Part shown: positions 6,270 through 7,148 of the stretch, piece after piece | Layout: every line of letters starts with the position of its first letter | Position numbering within the stretch: position 1 is the first letter of the stretch | The notes under the pieces: model-generated | The model's database searches: none | What the model was told of the DNA's origin: nothing | What the model saw: only the letters and a program-made list of their open reading frames with translations | Assembly (NCBI GenBank): GCA_028284025.1 | Contig: JANQSM010000194.1 | Location: 1-7,148, forward strand | DNA length: 7,148 nt | Direction: 5' to 3' | DNA from: Alphaproteobacteria bacterium | GTDB taxonomy: Bacteria; Pseudomonadota; Alphaproteobacteria; JANQSM01 | Made by a program: the position numbers and the translations under genes

Positions 6270-6353
6270 GGTGCGGGTGGAGGGACTTGAACCCCCATGC
6301 CGTTAAGCACTAGAACCTAAATCTAGCGTGTCTACCAATTTCACCACACCCGC
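6269..6353 (-). tRNA. tRNA-Leu, anticodon UAG, CCA encoded
   Basis: The 85-nt gene folds as a class II tRNA. The acceptor GCGGGTG (6353-6347) pairs with CACCCGC before discriminator A and a genome-encoded CCA. The D-arm is GTG...TTGGTAGA...CAC. The anticodon stem CTAGA/TCTAG holds the loop TTTAGGT with anticodon TAG. The long variable arm is TGC-TTAACG-GCA, and the T-arm contains GGGGGTTCAAGTCCCTC. It decodes CUN leucine codons, mainly CUA. A promoter is visible upstream at 6368-6396. Its 3' half is duplicated at 5151-5202, and a permease gene follows at 50 bp. Confidence 0.97.
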
Positions 6354-6367
6354 TTATTAAAACCAGT

Positions 6368-6396
6368 GTTATAAGACATCACCTGCTTCTGTGCAA
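6368..6396 (-). promoter_or_regulatory. Promoter for tRNA-Leu (and possibly the permease)
   Basis: On the minus strand TTGCAC (6396-6391) and TATAAC (6373-6368, 5 of 6 to consensus) are separated by exactly 17 nt. The expected start near 6361 gives a leader of about 7 nt before the tRNA 5' end, typical of stable RNA genes. Confidence 0.65.
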
Positions 6397-6475
6397 GGGG
6401 TTTTAGAAGATTTTTAGCCCCTAATCTTTATTGCGCTTTATTCTTTGCCTTGCTACGTTGTGACGAAGGGAGCAA

Positions 6476-7148
6476 ATGCACCAAATGCCTAATAATACAG
6501 CACTACAAAACTTAACTCTTCGTCAAAAAGCAAGCATATTGGTTCGCCATCCCTGGTTTAACAAAACAATCATCACGCTTATAGTTATCAACGCTATTAC
6601 GCTTGGTATTGAGACATCCCACAATATCATGGAAGAAGTTGGCACTTCCCTTAGGATGGTTGACCGGTTTATTCTCACAGTTTTTGTTATTGAGATTCTT
6701 TTGCGTATTTATGCCGAAGGTTGGCGCTTTTTTAAAAACCCGTGGAATATTTTTGATTTCTTTGTTGTAGGTGTTGCTCTGCTCCCTGCCTATGAAATCT
6801 TCTCTATCTTCCGAACGCTTCGCATTCTACGGGCTCTTCGTATTGTCTCAACCATTCCATCCATGCGCAGGGTTGTTGCAGGATTGTTAAGAGCACTTCC
6901 TGGTATTTCCTCTATCATAGTTTTGATGCTGCTGATCTTTTATGTCGCGGCGGTCATGGCAACAAAACTGTTTGGTGAAGGCTCCCCTGAAAAATTTGGT
7001 ACTTTGGGGGAAACAATGTACACACTCTTTCAGGTAATGACCCTAGAAGGCTGGTCAGAAGATGTTGTCCGCCCCCTTATGGAGATATACCCATATGCCT
7101 GGCTTTACTTCGTTGTGTTTATTCTTGTGACTTCCTTTGCTCTTTTAA
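6476..7148 (+). CDS. Voltage-gated cation channel of the BacNav (NaChBac) type, C-terminus cut by window edge
   Basis: A single-domain six-helix channel that would form a homotetramer in the inner membrane; 224 residues are present and the frame is still open at the right edge. S1 is around 30-47, and S2 is around 64-78 with acidic Glu73. S3 contains NIFDFF (91-96, Asp94). S4 carries four arginines at three-residue spacing (113, 116, 119, 122), the voltage sensor. The S4-S5 linker and S5 follow (about 130-165). The pore helix ETMYTLFQVM leads into the selectivity filter TLEGWSE at 189-195, and S6 begins near 207, ending in FALL at the edge. The ATG at 6476 has AAGGG 5 nt upstream; a second ATG at 6485 is possible. 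In sodium-selective relatives the filter is TLESW; Gly192 here instead matches calcium-selective channels. It is transcribed divergently from tRNA-Leu, and no clear promoter is seen in the 122-bp gap. Confidence 0.93.
   Translation, partial: MHQMPNNTALQNLTLRQKASILVRHPWFNKTIITLIVINAITLGIETSHNIMEEVGTSLRMVDRFILTVFVIEILLRIYAEGWRFFKNPWNIFDFFVVGVALLPAYEIFSIFRTLRILRALRIVSTIPSMRRVVAGLLRALPGISSIIVLMLLIFYVAAVMATKLFGEGSPEKFGTLGETMYTLFQVMTLEGWSEDVVRPLMEIYPYAWLYFVVFILVTSFALL

Larger units (their letters stand above)
5151..6321. mobile_element. Candidate integrated segment bounded by tRNA-Leu 3' repeats, carrying a permease gene
   Basis: About 1.1 kb lies between the two tRNA-Leu 3'-half copies and contains one gene, the EamA-type permease, plus its terminator. 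Layout and orientation match an island in which the element restored the tRNA 3' end (6269-6321) and left the displaced host copy at the far end (5151-5202). No integrase, excisionase or transposase is present, so it would be a deleted remnant or passively carried cargo. Local duplication of the tRNA is the alternative. Confidence 0.35.

Noticed and set aside
6397..6475. Promoter or terminator ahead of the channel gene
   Set aside because: GGGG and CCCC blocks could pair over a long A/T-rich loop, and TTGCGC at 6431 is followed 17 nt later only by TACGTT; neither is good enough to call.

Overview
The window looks like chromosomal DNA of an alphaproteobacterium with a fairly AT-rich genome. 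The evidence is the gene order trigger factor - clpP - clpX, trigger factor and Clp sequences of recognisable alphaproteobacterial type, and strong Shine-Dalgarno sites. No more precise taxon can be claimed from the sequence alone. No gene-free stretch exceeds 300 bases; the longest are 221 bp (3133-3353) and 214 bp (5123-5336), and both contain listed signals.

Left part (1-3132, minus strand) is the protein quality-control cluster, read right to left: tig (trigger factor, with an unusual Lys/Ala-rich tail), clpP (protease subunit) and clpX (unfoldase, cut by the left edge). A good sigma70-like promoter precedes tig. The 187-bp gap between clpP and clpX holds a possible weak terminator and a -10-like site, so clpX may be partly independently transcribed. 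Trigger factor meets nascent chains at the ribosome; ClpXP degrades tagged or misfolded proteins.

Middle part (3354-5122): an unrecognised 259-residue protein is transcribed divergently from tig, from its own promoter. Converging on it is a two-gene minus-strand unit, a DUF2000-family protein followed by a GNAT acetyltransferase.

Right part (5151-7148): an intact tRNA-Leu(UAG) gene with encoded CCA is followed 50 bp downstream by a DMT/EamA-family permease with a good intrinsic terminator. Beyond the terminator lies a second, decayed copy of the 3' half of the same tRNA. This direct repeat on both sides of the permease is the layout left by site-specific integration into a tRNA 3' end, although no integrase is present. 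Divergent from the tRNA is the start of a single-domain voltage-gated cation channel (BacNav/NaChBac type). Its selectivity filter reads TLEGWSE, with Gly where sodium-selective members usually have Ser, which suggests calcium selectivity.

The most notable items are the Cav-like filter, the tRNA-Leu repeat around the permease, and the histone-H1-like tail on trigger factor. I found no CRISPR array, toxin-antitoxin pair, restriction or other defence system, transposase or integrase.
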